A stretch of 36,871 bases of DNA from Verrucomicrobiales bacterium. GTDB taxonomy: Bacteria; Verrucomicrobiota; Verrucomicrobiia; Verrucomicrobiales; V1-33. This document shows, in pieces, positions 1-8,063 of this stretch (position 1 is the first letter of the stretch; every line of letters begins with the position of its first letter). The notes under the pieces are model-generated. The model was given only the letters and a program-made list of their open reading frames with translations, did not search any database and was not told where the DNA came from. The DNA lies in contig JAGNEJ010000048.1 of assembly GCA_018003315.1 (NCBI GenBank), positions 1 through 36,871 of the forward strand. The letters are read 5' to 3'. The position numbers and the translations under genes were made by a program.

Positions 1-1
1 G

Positions 2-355
2 GATGAATGTGACCTGACCATTGCCGACCTGGAAAAGGTGAAGGTGAGCTTCCAGCACACCCTGCGCACCATGCTGCACCGGCGCATTCCCTATCCGGAG
101 GAAAAGACTGAAACCGAACGCGAGAAGCGTCCGCGGGAGAAACCGAAGGACGGTGACAAGCCGCGCGGCAAGGATCCGGATCCGCCCAGTGCCCCCGGTG
201 GCCCCGCAGGCAAAGGATCGGGGTCGGACCGGACGGAAATCTGGGATCGCCCGGCGAAGCCGAAACCCATGCCCGTTGCCGCCGCCGCCGCACTCATGGA
301 AAGTCCGGAGACCGTTCGGTTTGGCACCCGCCCGCCTTTGTCCGATCCCACATGA
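2..355 (+). CDS. 7TM-HD (PgpH/YqfF-like) phosphodiesterase, C-terminal end only
   Basis: The gene enters the window already open, so only about 117 C-terminal residues are visible. The segment that includes ECDLTIADLEKVKVSF and HRRIPYPEE matches the conserved tail that follows the HD domain in 7TM-HD (PgpH) proteins, which are membrane c-di-AMP phosphodiesterases in Firmicutes. After it comes a long basic, proline-rich tail of low complexity. The stop overlaps the ybeY start (ATGA at 352-355). A phoH / 7TM-HD / ybeY order is common in bacteria and supports the call. The catalytic HD residues lie outside the window, so activity cannot be judged here. Confidence 0.75.
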   Translation, partial: DECDLTIADLEKVKVSFQHTLRTMLHRRIPYPEEKTETEREKRPREKPKDGDKPRGKDPDPPSAPGGPAGKGSGSDRTEIWDRPAKPKPMPVAAAAALMESPETVRFGTRPPLSDPT

Positions 356-810
356 GGCTCCCGGACCTCTGCCTCTGCGACCAGCAGGAGCGCCATGCCG
401 TTGACCTTCCCAAGCTGGAAGCCGCCGCCGTATCCGCCCTTTCCCAGGTGCTTTCCCGTCCTGGAACCGGACCTCCGGTGCTTCCAGAACTGGGAACGGT
501 TGAAATCGTTTTTGTGGACGACGCCACCATCGCCCGGGTGCATGGGGAATTCCTCAATGATCCCACGCCGACAGACGTCATCACCTTTCACCACGGCGAA
601 ATTCTCATCAGCACCGACACTGCCGTGCGTCAGGCCGCGGAAAACGGCCAGCCGCTGCAGCGGGAACTGGCGCTCTATCTCATTCACGGACTGCTGCATC
701 TCAACGGGCATGAAGACGAAACCGCCGCCGGTGCGGAAGGGATGCGTCGGATTCAGGACGCAGTGCTCCACGCCATCTGGCCGCTGCCGGAAGGCCCCGA
801 AGTTCCGTAG
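352..810 (+). CDS. ybeY: Endoribonuclease YbeY
   Basis: A 152-residue protein of the UPF0054/YbeY family, a single-strand endoribonuclease used in 16S rRNA 3'-end maturation and ribosome quality control in the cytoplasm. The TDVITF block (about 74-79) and the metal-site block HGLLHLNGHED (112-122) are visible. H112 and H116 are at the first two zinc-ligand positions. The position ten residues after H112, usually His, is Asp122 here, while an extra His sits at 120. Length is normal for the family. The start overlaps the stop of the upstream 7TM-HD gene by four bases, implying translational coupling. Confidence 0.9.
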   Translation: MRLPDLCLCDQQERHAVDLPKLEAAAVSALSQVLSRPGTGPPVLPELGTVEIVFVDDATIARVHGEFLNDPTPTDVITFHHGEILISTDTAVRQAAENGQPLQRELALYLIHGLLHLNGHEDETAAGAEGMRRIQDAVLHAIWPLPEGPEVP

Positions 811-855
811 GGAGGCGGCTTGTCGCCAGCCGCCCGGAACGGGTTGGCATTGAAA

Positions 856-1143
856 TTACTCCAGAGGGCGCAGATTGCGACTGCGGCGCTGTTCCCTGGA
901 TTCCGGGGTGGAGGACAGCCGTTGGCGCAGGCGTCGGGTTTTTGCCGACTGATGCCAGCGGATGCAGCCGACCAATGCAAGGGCAGCCGCGATCAGCATC
1001 ATGAGACCGATGGGACCAATGACAGCACCCGCCTCAGCGGAAGAGCTGGAAGCGATCATGGTGATGGGTGGAATGCGTTGGGAAATGCCGCCTTGGGGAG
1101 GCGGTGCGGGCGGCTGGGGAAGCCGGGACCGCAGTGGGGGCAC
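856..1143 (-). CDS. Possible small single-pass membrane protein
   Basis: A reading frame opens with GTG three bases after the eboE stop and runs 95 codons. An internal ATG at 1059 would give a 67-residue protein starting MIASSSSAEAG. Near residues 38-61 is one clear hydrophobic stretch (AVIGPIGLMMLIAAALALVG) followed by a strongly basic tail rich in Arg. The family is not recognised. The N-terminal part of the longer form is proline-rich and looks like read-through of GC-rich sequence, so the shorter form is more believable. There is no clear Shine-Dalgarno at either start. Position directly behind eboE suggests co-transcription. It could also be a chance frame. Confidence 0.35.
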   Translation of the reverse strand: MPPLRSRLPQPPAPPPQGGISQRIPPITMIASSSSAEAGAVIGPIGLMMLIAAALALVGCIRWHQSAKTRRLRQRLSSTPESREQRRSRNLRPLE

Positions 1144-1146
1144 ATT

Positions 1147-2322
1147 CTACCCCGCAATCCGGTGGTCCGACAAGTGGCGAATGCGCAGTTCCTCCAGCGT
1201 CCACGCGTATTCCCTGGCCAGTTGGTCGCTGACATCCGCGGAACGCAGCGGCCCGGGCAGCACGCCCCAGGTGTAGGTTTCCATTTCCAGATGCTGGCAA
1301 AGCTGCGGAGTGGCTGCCAGGGCATCGAGCACCCCGCACAGGTGGTCGCGGGTGTCGGCAAACTGCAACTCCGGCGGGGCATGCAGCGGGAGATGGAAAT
1401 GCACCCGCCATTCCTCTCCGGCCAGCCGGGGGGTCTGCGCCACTGCGTCCAGGGCGGGCTGCAAATCGGAGTAGCGCGTCAGGGAGCCATCCTCACCGCG
1501 GATGATCGTCTGGTGCAGGTAGGTGTCCTCGGAAAAATCGCGCAACCGGCGCAGGGCATCGTCGGACGGCTGCAGTTTGAGCGCCGAGCTGAGGTGGAAT
1601 TTGGAGATGCGAATGCCGGCCTCGCGAAACCGGGCCAGGGCTGCGGCCGGCTCCTCATATTCCACCGCCAGGTGGCAGGTGTCATAGTTCACCCCCAGGC
1701 AGCGGCGCAGATCCTCGCCGGAACCCAGACTTGTCAGGAACGCCGCGGTTTCCGTGCTGGTTTCCAGCCAGCACAACGGCTCCGGCTCCAGTCCCAGGTG
1801 GAGGTCCTGATGTCTGCGGTCACCCAGCCGGGCGATGAACCCGGCGCACTCCCGCAGCGATTCCCTCATGCGGCGTTCCTCCTCCGGAGTGACTGCGAAT
1901 GCCTTGAACGATCCCGGCAGCGTGCTCACGCTGCCCGCCACGCCGGGCGGAAGCAAATCGCTCAGCACCTCGAACAGCGCTTTGGTGTAGTCCAGCCGCT
2001 CTGGCCGGTGCCATTCCGGGCGGTAAACCTGCTCCTTCACCCGCGTTCCGTGGAACTGCCCGTAAGGGAATCCATTGATGGTGAAAACGTAACAGTCATG
2101 CCGGTCCAGCCAGCGCTGGAAATCCCGGCGCGTTCCGGCATCCTGCAAATCCCGCGCCGCCGCCGCCCCTAACCGCAGCCCGATGGCATACGGCCCGCCG
2201 GGGCAAACGCGGCGCTTTACCTCCAGCGTGTGCTTTTCCAAGGCATCCAGCGTTTCCGGCCACGACTCTCCGCGGTGGATGTTGGTGCAATAGGCCAGGT
2301 GAAGGTCGTGGTGCAGGCGCAT
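1147..2322 (-). CDS. eboE: EboE-like metabolite traffic protein (TIM-barrel)
   Basis: 391 residues opening MRLHHDLHLAYCTNIHRGES, the characteristic start of EboE. EboE belongs to the xylose-isomerase-like/AP-endonuclease-2 TIM-barrel superfamily and is part of the EboABCDEF cluster. In cyanobacteria and other bacteria that cluster is implicated in moving or processing a metabolite precursor across the membrane (for example, scytonemin monomer export). Blocks LGLEPEPLCWLE, NYDTCHLAVEYE and ISKFHLSSALK are typical of metal-binding barrel strands. The other ebo genes (eboA-D, eboF) are not adjacent; a ybeY-bearing operon lies downstream and tRNA-Arg lies divergently upstream. The substrate is unknown. 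The ATG at 2322 is the only sensible start and lacks a Shine-Dalgarno. Confidence 0.8.
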   Translation of the reverse strand: MRLHHDLHLAYCTNIHRGESWPETLDALEKHTLEVKRRVCPGGPYAIGLRLGAAAARDLQDAGTRRDFQRWLDRHDCYVFTINGFPYGQFHGTRVKEQVYRPEWHRPERLDYTKALFEVLSDLLPPGVAGSVSTLPGSFKAFAVTPEEERRMRESLRECAGFIARLGDRRHQDLHLGLEPEPLCWLETSTETAAFLTSLGSGEDLRRCLGVNYDTCHLAVEYEEPAAALARFREAGIRISKFHLSSALKLQPSDDALRRLRDFSEDTYLHQTIIRGEDGSLTRYSDLQPALDAVAQTPRLAGEEWRVHFHLPLHAPPELQFADTRDHLCGVLDALAATPQLCQHLEMETYTWGVLPGPLRSADVSDQLAREYAWTLEELRIRHLSDHRIAG

Positions 2323-2541
2323 GGTGGAGGGGGTGAAATCAGATGCGAACCACCATCAGCCTGCACGAAAACCTGAAAAGCTCAACGTCTGCCCGCAACG
2401 CGTCCGCGATCTCCGCGTGCAGCGGTTGCAAAGCGGAAATCCTGCGCCACGGTGCAAGCCTGTTGCATCATGCATCGACCGGGCATCCGCCCTTCACCGC
2501 AGGCAACCATGCCTGCCGCTTTTGTCGGCGCAGCCAGACAC

Positions 2542-2613
2542 GGCCCCATAGTTCAATGGATAGAACGGAGGTTTCCTAAACCTTAAATGCAGGTTCGATT
2601 CCTGCTGGGGCCA
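2542..2613 (+). tRNA. tRNA-Arg (anticodon CCU)
   Basis: Folds as a full cloverleaf. The acceptor stem is GGCCCCA (2542-2548) with TGGGGCC (2606-2612). The D stem is GTTC/GAAC. The anticodon stem is GAGGT/ACCTT with loop TTCCTAA, which places CCT as the anticodon (2575-2577). The variable loop has four bases. The T stem GCAGG/CCTGC carries loop TTCGATT. The discriminator is A2613 and CCA is not encoded. It reads AGG arginine codons. Confidence 0.95.
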
Positions 2614-2757
2614 CTTTCCGCCGACAGCCAGCCAGGGATGCACCGTTGGTGAAGACTTCGCCGGGTGGTGTCACCCTGCGTCCTGGCGATGGCCCTGCTT
2701 GCCCGCGGCGAAAATGCATGCACACTGGGTGTCTGCCGCTGGGTACGGCCTGCATTC

Positions 2758-3903
2758 ATGAGAGGATCCTTCCGATTTGGCCGCTTTTTTGGGGTGGATG
2801 TTTACATTCACTTCACGTTCGTGTTGTTCCTGCTGTTTTTTGGCTACCTCGCCTGGACGGGAGCGGCGGCGGATGACTCTGTGCGGACGGTGCCGTGGAA
2901 GGAGGCGGTGAGCATGATGGGGCTCATCTGCGCGCTGTTCACCTGCGTGGTGCTGCATGAATACGGCCACGTCCTGGCAGCGCGGAAGTTCGGAGTGCCC
3001 ACGCGGGACATCACGCTGCTGCCCATCGGCGGGGTGGCACGGCTGGAGCGCATTCCTGAAAAACCCTCACAGGAACTCATTGTCGCCATCGCCGGACCAG
3101 CCGTCAACGTCGCCATCGCCCTGGTGTTGACTCTGGTGCTGGGCGTGGGCCGGCGGCTGCTGGATTTGGATCGGGTGCAGCAGATGCAGGGGGAAATGCT
3201 GCAGCGCATCATGCAGTGGGGCGGATTTCTGCAAACCCTGCTGCTGGCAAATGTGGTGCTCGTTGTGTTTAATCTCATTCCCGCCTTTCCCATGGACGGA
3301 GGACGGGTGCTGCGCGCCTTCCTGTCCATGAAAATGGGCCGGGTGCGGGCGACCCAGATCGCGGCGAAAATCGGCCAATTTCTCGCGGTGCTGCTCGGGC
3401 TGTGGGGTCTGACGCACGGCCACCACATTCTGCTGTTCACGGCGCTGTTCGTCTGGATTGGCGCGTCGCGTGAGGCGGAGGACGTGGTGCTGCAGGACCG
3501 CCTGAGCGGCAGACGGGTGGGCGATGCCATGCTGACCGAGTTCCATTCCCTGCGGCCAACCGACACGGTGGCGCAGGCGGTGGACTTGATTCTGGGCGGT
3601 TGGCAGACGGATTTTCCAGTCACTGAAGGCGGGAGACTGGTGGGGATCTTCACCCGGCATGATCTCATCAACGCGATGAAGGACGGCCAGCCTGCCCCCG
3701 GGCTCGTGGTGGCGGATCTGATGCGCAGGGACTTTCCATTCTGCGAGGCCGACGAACCGCTGGAAGACTGTCTGCAGCGGCTGCGCGCGGCCAATCTGCC
3801 GCTGCTCCCGGTGATGGAGAACCGCACGCTGGCGGGGCTGCTGACGCCGGAAAATGTCAGTGAGTTTCTCCTGCTCCGCACTCTGGCAGGACGCCGCCAG
3901 TGA
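2758..3903 (+). CDS. Site-2 protease family (M50) metalloprotease with CBS pair
   Basis: An intramembrane zinc metalloprotease of 381 residues, of the M50 group that carries C-terminal CBS domains. The zinc motif HEYGH is at residues 67-71 inside a membrane helix. The third-ligand block NLIPAFPMDGGR is near 172-183, and the AIAGPAVNV helix sits between them. A pair of CBS domains fills roughly 235-375, which in this family may sense adenine nucleotides. The start at 2758 gives MRGSFRFGRFFGVDVYIHF, the usual N-terminus of these proteins, so the in-frame extension upstream is discarded. No Shine-Dalgarno is seen. It converges on the hybrid kinase gene with a seven-base gap. The substrate is unknown. 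Confidence 0.9.
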   Translation: MRGSFRFGRFFGVDVYIHFTFVLFLLFFGYLAWTGAAADDSVRTVPWKEAVSMMGLICALFTCVVLHEYGHVLAARKFGVPTRDITLLPIGGVARLERIPEKPSQELIVAIAGPAVNVAIALVLTLVLGVGRRLLDLDRVQQMQGEMLQRIMQWGGFLQTLLLANVVLVVFNLIPAFPMDGGRVLRAFLSMKMGRVRATQIAAKIGQFLAVLLGLWGLTHGHHILLFTALFVWIGASREAEDVVLQDRLSGRRVGDAMLTEFHSLRPTDTVAQAVDLILGGWQTDFPVTEGGRLVGIFTRHDLINAMKDGQPAPGLVVADLMRRDFPFCEADEPLEDCLQRLRAANLPLLPVMENRTLAGLLTPENVSEFLLLRTLAGRRQ

Positions 3904-3910
3904 GCCGCCC

Positions 3911-6526
3911 TCAGACCAGCATGTGGCTGCGCTGGTCCTGCATGACTTCCGCCACGGTCTGGAAAAGTTTTGGCAGGGTGTAGGGTTTTGGCAGGAAGGA
4001 AATCTGGTGCTGGCGGGCCGTTTCCATGAGGTGGCTCCGGTCAGTGTAGCCGCTGGACAACAGCACCCGCAGGGAGGGATTGCGGTCGCGGAAGACACTG
4101 ATGAGGTCCACACCGTTGCCGTCCGGCAGCACCGCATCGCTGAAAATCATGTCAAACTGCCCGGCGTTGGCGTCGAATTTTTCCACGGCATCCCGGACGC
4201 AGTTGGCGGAGGTGACTTGGTAGCCGTTTCCGGAGAGCGCGGTGCGCACCAGCCGGTTCACCGCCTCCTCATCCTCCACCAGCAGGACCCGCTGCCCGGT
4301 TCCTTTCATGGAAGCGCTCCCTCCTGCGGGTTCCTCCGCAGGCTGGACTGGTTTGGGCACACGGCCCCGCAGTCCGGGCAGATACACGTGTACGGTGGTG
4401 CCGCGGCCCACTGCGGATTCGATTTCCAAGCCGCCACCGTGTTCCTGAATGATGGCATAGATCACCGACAACCCCAGGCCGGTGCCTTCGATGCCCTTGG
4501 TGGTGAAAAACGGTTCGAAGATCCGGTCCAGCAGCTCGGGAGCAATGCCGGCGCCGGTGTCCGTCACGGAAATCCTCACATATTCTCCGGATGGCTGCTG
4601 GCTGTTGAGCAGGTGGAAGGAATGCCGCCCGGGATCGACATTAGCCGTCCGGATGGTGAGCCTGCCGCCGCCGGGCATGGCATCGCGGGCGTTGACGCAG
4701 AGATTCATCACCACCTGTTCGACCTGCCCGGCGTCCGCCTGCACGGCCAGCAGGTCCGGTGCCAGATCCATCTCCATTTTGACATCCTCGCCAATGATGC
4801 GCCGGAGCATGTCGCTGCTGCTTTGAATGGCCTCGTTCAGATCGAAGATGCTCTTTTTGACCACCTGCTTGCGGCTGAAGGAAAGGAGCTGGCGGGTCAG
4901 CGTGGCCGCCTGCTGCGCGGCCCGGCGGATTTCCCTCAGCTCGTGAATGTTCGGATCACCCGCGGGAAGCCGACCCAGAATCATGTCCGCATAACCGATG
5001 ATCGGCAGCAGCATGTTGTTGAAGTCATGGGCGATGCCGCTGCTCAGCTTGCCAACCGCCTCCATTTTCTGCGACTGGTTGAGCTGCCCCTGCAGGCGCA
5101 CCTTTTCCTCTTCCATGCGCCGCCGGCGCAGGGCGCTGACCAGCGGGTCTGCAGCCATGCTCAGCAGCGAGGCGTCCTCCCGCTGCCACTGGCGCGGACT
5201 GGAAACGCTGTCTATGCCAAGAAATCCGAGCACTTCCTCACCGTGGGCCAGTTGCACCAGCAGCACCGCCTGGGCACCGCGGGCCTGGGCCAGATGTGGA
5301 AGCAGCCCTTCCCTGCGTTCTGGCACATGATGGGAAATGACCAGGGCACCTCCTCCCGGGGAGGGGTTGGCCGTGAGCGGCAGGGCGGAAAGAGGAACAT
5401 TCTGGAAGGTGCTCATCCCGGCTGGCACGCGGGCCATGATCCATTCATGGGTGCAGGAAAGCGACCCGGTGTCCCCCTGCACCTGAAGGAGATAACACCG
5501 GTCCACCACCATGAACGCCCCAATGCGGCTGAGGGCGGATTCGACCGCCTGGTCCACCTCGGAACTTTTGCTGCGCAGGAAGGTGGCGCTGATCGACGCC
5601 AGCAGCGTCTCCCGACTGGCCCGGTAGCTCAGGGCATGTTCTGCACGCCGCCGTTCGTCGATCTCCGCCAGCAACTGCTGGTTTGTTTTGCGGATTTCCC
5701 CCGTGCGTTCCTGCACCAGTTCCTCCAAGTGCTCCTGGTGACGTCGCACTTCGCGCTCAGCGGCGCGCCGCTCGGTAATGTCCCGGAAAACCAGCACCGC
5801 TCCCACCACTTCCTGCTTGTGGTTGAGAATCGGTGCACCGGAGTCGTCGATGGGGATGACCTCCCCGTTCCGCCGCTGCAGGACGGTGCCCTCTGCCAGA
5901 TTGGTCACCCGTGCGGTCCGCACTGCCTCCAGGGCGGGGTTGGCCACCCGCTGCCGGGTGTATTCATTGGCGATGGGAAACACCTCTTCAATGCCGCGGC
6001 CCTCCGCTTCTGCGCTGTTCCAGCCGGTCAATTGCTCGGCCAGAGGATTCATGAATCGGATCAGCCCCTGTTCGGTGGTGGCGATGACACCGTCTCCGAT
6101 GCTCATCAGCGTGGTTTGCAGCCAGTCGTTGCTTTCCTTCAAGGCGCGTTCCAGATCCACTTTGTAGAGGGCGATTTCCACGGTGGAGCGCAGGCCCGCT
6201 TCCTCAAACGGCTTGACCATGTAGCCGGCGGGCATCGTCAGCTTTGCCCGCTCCAGATACTTGCTGTCGGAATAGGCCGTCAAAAAGACACAGGGAATGT
6301 CCAGGTTGCGGCGGATGATGGCCGCCGCCTCCACGCCATCCATCTCACCCTGCAGGGTGATGTCCATGAGGATGAGATCCGGCTGCAGGGCTCCGGCCTT
6401 GTCGATGGCCTCCCGTCCTGAAAGCGCGGTGCCGACCACCTCGCACCCCATGTGCAGGAGGACCTCCATGATGTCCTGGGCGACAATGCGCTCGTCGTCC
6501 ACAACCAGGATGCGGCGGCGCTTCAT
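3911..6526 (-). CDS. Hybrid histidine kinase: REC-PAS-GAF-HisKA-HATPase-REC
   Basis: A cytoplasmic hybrid sensor kinase of 871 residues without membrane segments. Domains in order: receiver 1 (about 5-120; acidic pair D10/D11, phospho-acceptor D55, T83, K105), PAS (about 130-250), coiled linker (250-300), GAF (about 310-465), dimerisation/phosphoacceptor helix with GIAHDFNN (H500), HATPase with N box near 608-616 and G boxes VTDTGAGIA and GTGLGLSV, then receiver 2 (about 745-865; D797, K847). Receiver 1 resembles response regulators that pair with HisKA_2/HWE kinases, so it is a plausible phosphorylation target of the kinase encoded just upstream. It is the last gene of a three-gene unit, 115 bases after the second kinase. 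Unusually for this window it has a good ribosome-binding site. No DNA-binding domain is present, so output must pass to another protein. Confidence 0.9.
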   Translation of the reverse strand: MKRRRILVVDDERIVAQDIMEVLLHMGCEVVGTALSGREAIDKAGALQPDLILMDITLQGEMDGVEAAAIIRRNLDIPCVFLTAYSDSKYLERAKLTMPAGYMVKPFEEAGLRSTVEIALYKVDLERALKESNDWLQTTLMSIGDGVIATTEQGLIRFMNPLAEQLTGWNSAEAEGRGIEEVFPIANEYTRQRVANPALEAVRTARVTNLAEGTVLQRRNGEVIPIDDSGAPILNHKQEVVGAVLVFRDITERRAAEREVRRHQEHLEELVQERTGEIRKTNQQLLAEIDERRRAEHALSYRASRETLLASISATFLRSKSSEVDQAVESALSRIGAFMVVDRCYLLQVQGDTGSLSCTHEWIMARVPAGMSTFQNVPLSALPLTANPSPGGGALVISHHVPERREGLLPHLAQARGAQAVLLVQLAHGEEVLGFLGIDSVSSPRQWQREDASLLSMAADPLVSALRRRRMEEEKVRLQGQLNQSQKMEAVGKLSSGIAHDFNNMLLPIIGYADMILGRLPAGDPNIHELREIRRAAQQAATLTRQLLSFSRKQVVKKSIFDLNEAIQSSSDMLRRIIGEDVKMEMDLAPDLLAVQADAGQVEQVVMNLCVNARDAMPGGGRLTIRTANVDPGRHSFHLLNSQQPSGEYVRISVTDTGAGIAPELLDRIFEPFFTTKGIEGTGLGLSVIYAIIQEHGGGLEIESAVGRGTTVHVYLPGLRGRVPKPVQPAEEPAGGSASMKGTGQRVLLVEDEEAVNRLVRTALSGNGYQVTSANCVRDAVEKFDANAGQFDMIFSDAVLPDGNGVDLISVFRDRNPSLRVLLSSGYTDRSHLMETARQHQISFLPKPYTLPKLFQTVAEVMQDQRSHMLV

Positions 6527-6535
6527 GGCAGGATT

Positions 6536-6541
6536 CCTCCC
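6536..6541 (-). promoter_or_regulatory. Shine-Dalgarno of the hybrid kinase gene
   Basis: GGGAGG on the minus strand, nine bases before the ATG at 6526. It is one of very few convincing Shine-Dalgarno sequences in the window. It suggests that this distal gene initiates independently rather than by coupling to the upstream kinase. Confidence 0.7.
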
Positions 6542-6641
6542 TTCCTGCTGTGCTGCGGCCCGGCAACGGCTTCATGGCCATGTGGCCGGTGCCATGTCGT
6601 TGGATAGCGGTCGCTGTTGAATGATTGAAGATTCATCGGAG

Positions 6642-8060
6642 TCAGATGCGAATTTTGTACTGCGTCTCGCGGAACTTGATTTCCCAGCGGGTGCCCTGGT
6701 CGGTGGTCAGGGTGATTTTTCCGTTGAGCTGGTCAGCGAGCATGGAAACGAGGCGCATGCCGAGCGACTCGCTGCGGTTCAGGTCCATGTCTGCCGGAAT
6801 GCCCACGCCGTTGTCCCAGACGATCAGGGTGAATTCCCCGGCCCGCTCGCGGCTGATGGAAACATAAATGTGTCCTTCAACCTGTTCTGGAAATACATAT
6901 TTGAGGGCGTTGGACACCAGCTCGGTCACGATCAGCCCGCATGGGAGTGCGGTGTCCATGCCAAGGTAAACCTCATGCACTCCGAGCTTGATCTCGCGCC
7001 GCCTGCCGGGCGGGGTGTTCACGCGCACCAGTTCATTGGTCAGGGTCCGGAGGTAGCTCTGCATGTCGATGGCGCTGACGCTTTCCGACTGGTAGAGCTT
7101 TTCGTGCAGCAGTCCCATGGAGCGGATACGCGCCTCGGATTCCATGAGCACGGTGCGCAGTTGCCGGGAGTTGGCCCGTCGCGCCTGCAGCCGCAGCAGA
7201 CTGGTCAGGATCTGCATGTTGTTCTTCACCCGGTGGTGGATTTCACGCAGCAGGATTTCCTTCTCCCGCGCCGCCGCCTCCGACTTGACAGAATCGCGCA
7301 GCTTCGTCTGGCTGGTTTCCAGCGCCTCCACCATGGTGTTGATGCTGTCTGCCAGCTCCCCCAGTTCATCTCTGGACCGGATGTCCACGCGGGCGCTCAG
7401 CGCTCCGGTCGCGACCTTGCACGCAAAAGCCTGCAGGCTCTTGATCGGTTCGGTCAGGCGGCGTGCGAAAATCCACGCCGCCAGCGCTCCCGTCACCAGG
7501 GTGAGCCCGCCGACGATGCCCGTCGTCAGGTAAACGCCCCGCACATTCGCCTCATACGACTCAAGACCCATGCCAACATGGATCCGCCCGGCGGAAATGC
7601 CCTCCGCGCTGCAGGGCGTGGCAAAGTGGAAAAATTTCCTGCCCTTCAGCAGGGGCAGGTCACTGGTGAGCATCGCCGCCAATTCCGGCGTTTCGGCATC
7701 ATTGTTCCAGTTGTCACCCAGGGGTTCCTGGCTGAACTGGCCGTTGCTGTAATGCACGAGCGCCTGCTTTCCCGGCCAACTGGTGACCACGTAGGCAATG
7801 TCACGGTTCTTTTCGAGGAGCTTCAGACAGTAAATGACAACCGCCGGGTAGTCCTGCCGCGCGATCGCCCGGCCGATTTCATTCTCGATGTTGCTGGCGA
7901 GGTTTTTCGCCCGGTACTGCAGTTCGCGGTGAAAACTTTCGCGCTGGTAGCGCATCATGATCGCGGCAAAGATGACCACGCTCATCACCGCCACCATCCA
8001 GGACATGAACGTGATCCGGCGCAGGATGCTGGAACGGCGGGTGTGCGGCGGGTGTTCCAT
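6642..8060 (-). CDS. Membrane sensor histidine kinase (HAMP, HisKA_2 type)
   Basis: 472 residues. Two membrane segments (about 18-36 and 177-197) bracket a periplasmic sensory domain of about 140 residues. A HAMP domain (about 198-250) and a short coil follow, then REIHHRVKNNMQ (272-283), the signature of the HisKA_2 family with H276 the likely phosphorylated histidine. The ATPase domain carries the N box VTELVSNALKY and the G boxes VWDNGVGIP and SLGMRLV. Kinases of this type usually phosphorylate stand-alone or PAS-linked receivers. It starts three bases after the stop of the binding-protein gene, so the two are almost certainly co-translated. The periplasmic domain is the obvious contact for the upstream binding protein. 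Confidence 0.92.
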   Translation of the reverse strand: MEHPPHTRRSSILRRITFMSWMVAVMSVVIFAAIMMRYQRESFHRELQYRAKNLASNIENEIGRAIARQDYPAVVIYCLKLLEKNRDIAYVVTSWPGKQALVHYSNGQFSQEPLGDNWNNDAETPELAAMLTSDLPLLKGRKFFHFATPCSAEGISAGRIHVGMGLESYEANVRGVYLTTGIVGGLTLVTGALAAWIFARRLTEPIKSLQAFACKVATGALSARVDIRSRDELGELADSINTMVEALETSQTKLRDSVKSEAAAREKEILLREIHHRVKNNMQILTSLLRLQARRANSRQLRTVLMESEARIRSMGLLHEKLYQSESVSAIDMQSYLRTLTNELVRVNTPPGRRREIKLGVHEVYLGMDTALPCGLIVTELVSNALKYVFPEQVEGHIYVSISRERAGEFTLIVWDNGVGIPADMDLNRSESLGMRLVSMLADQLNGKITLTTDQGTRWEIKFRETQYKIRI

Positions 8061-8063
8061 GGA

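Noticed and set aside
820-2172. 450-codon open frame on the plus strand
   Set aside because: It lies antisense to eboE and has no domain sense; it is a GC-driven shadow of a real gene.
2499-2516. GCAGGC/GCCTGC hairpin before tRNA-Arg
   Set aside because: Only six base pairs and no plus-strand gene upstream to terminate; probably incidental.
3854-6421. 855-codon open frame on the plus strand opposite the hybrid kinase
   Set aside because: Low-complexity His/Gln-rich translation with no motif, while the minus strand encodes a textbook kinase.
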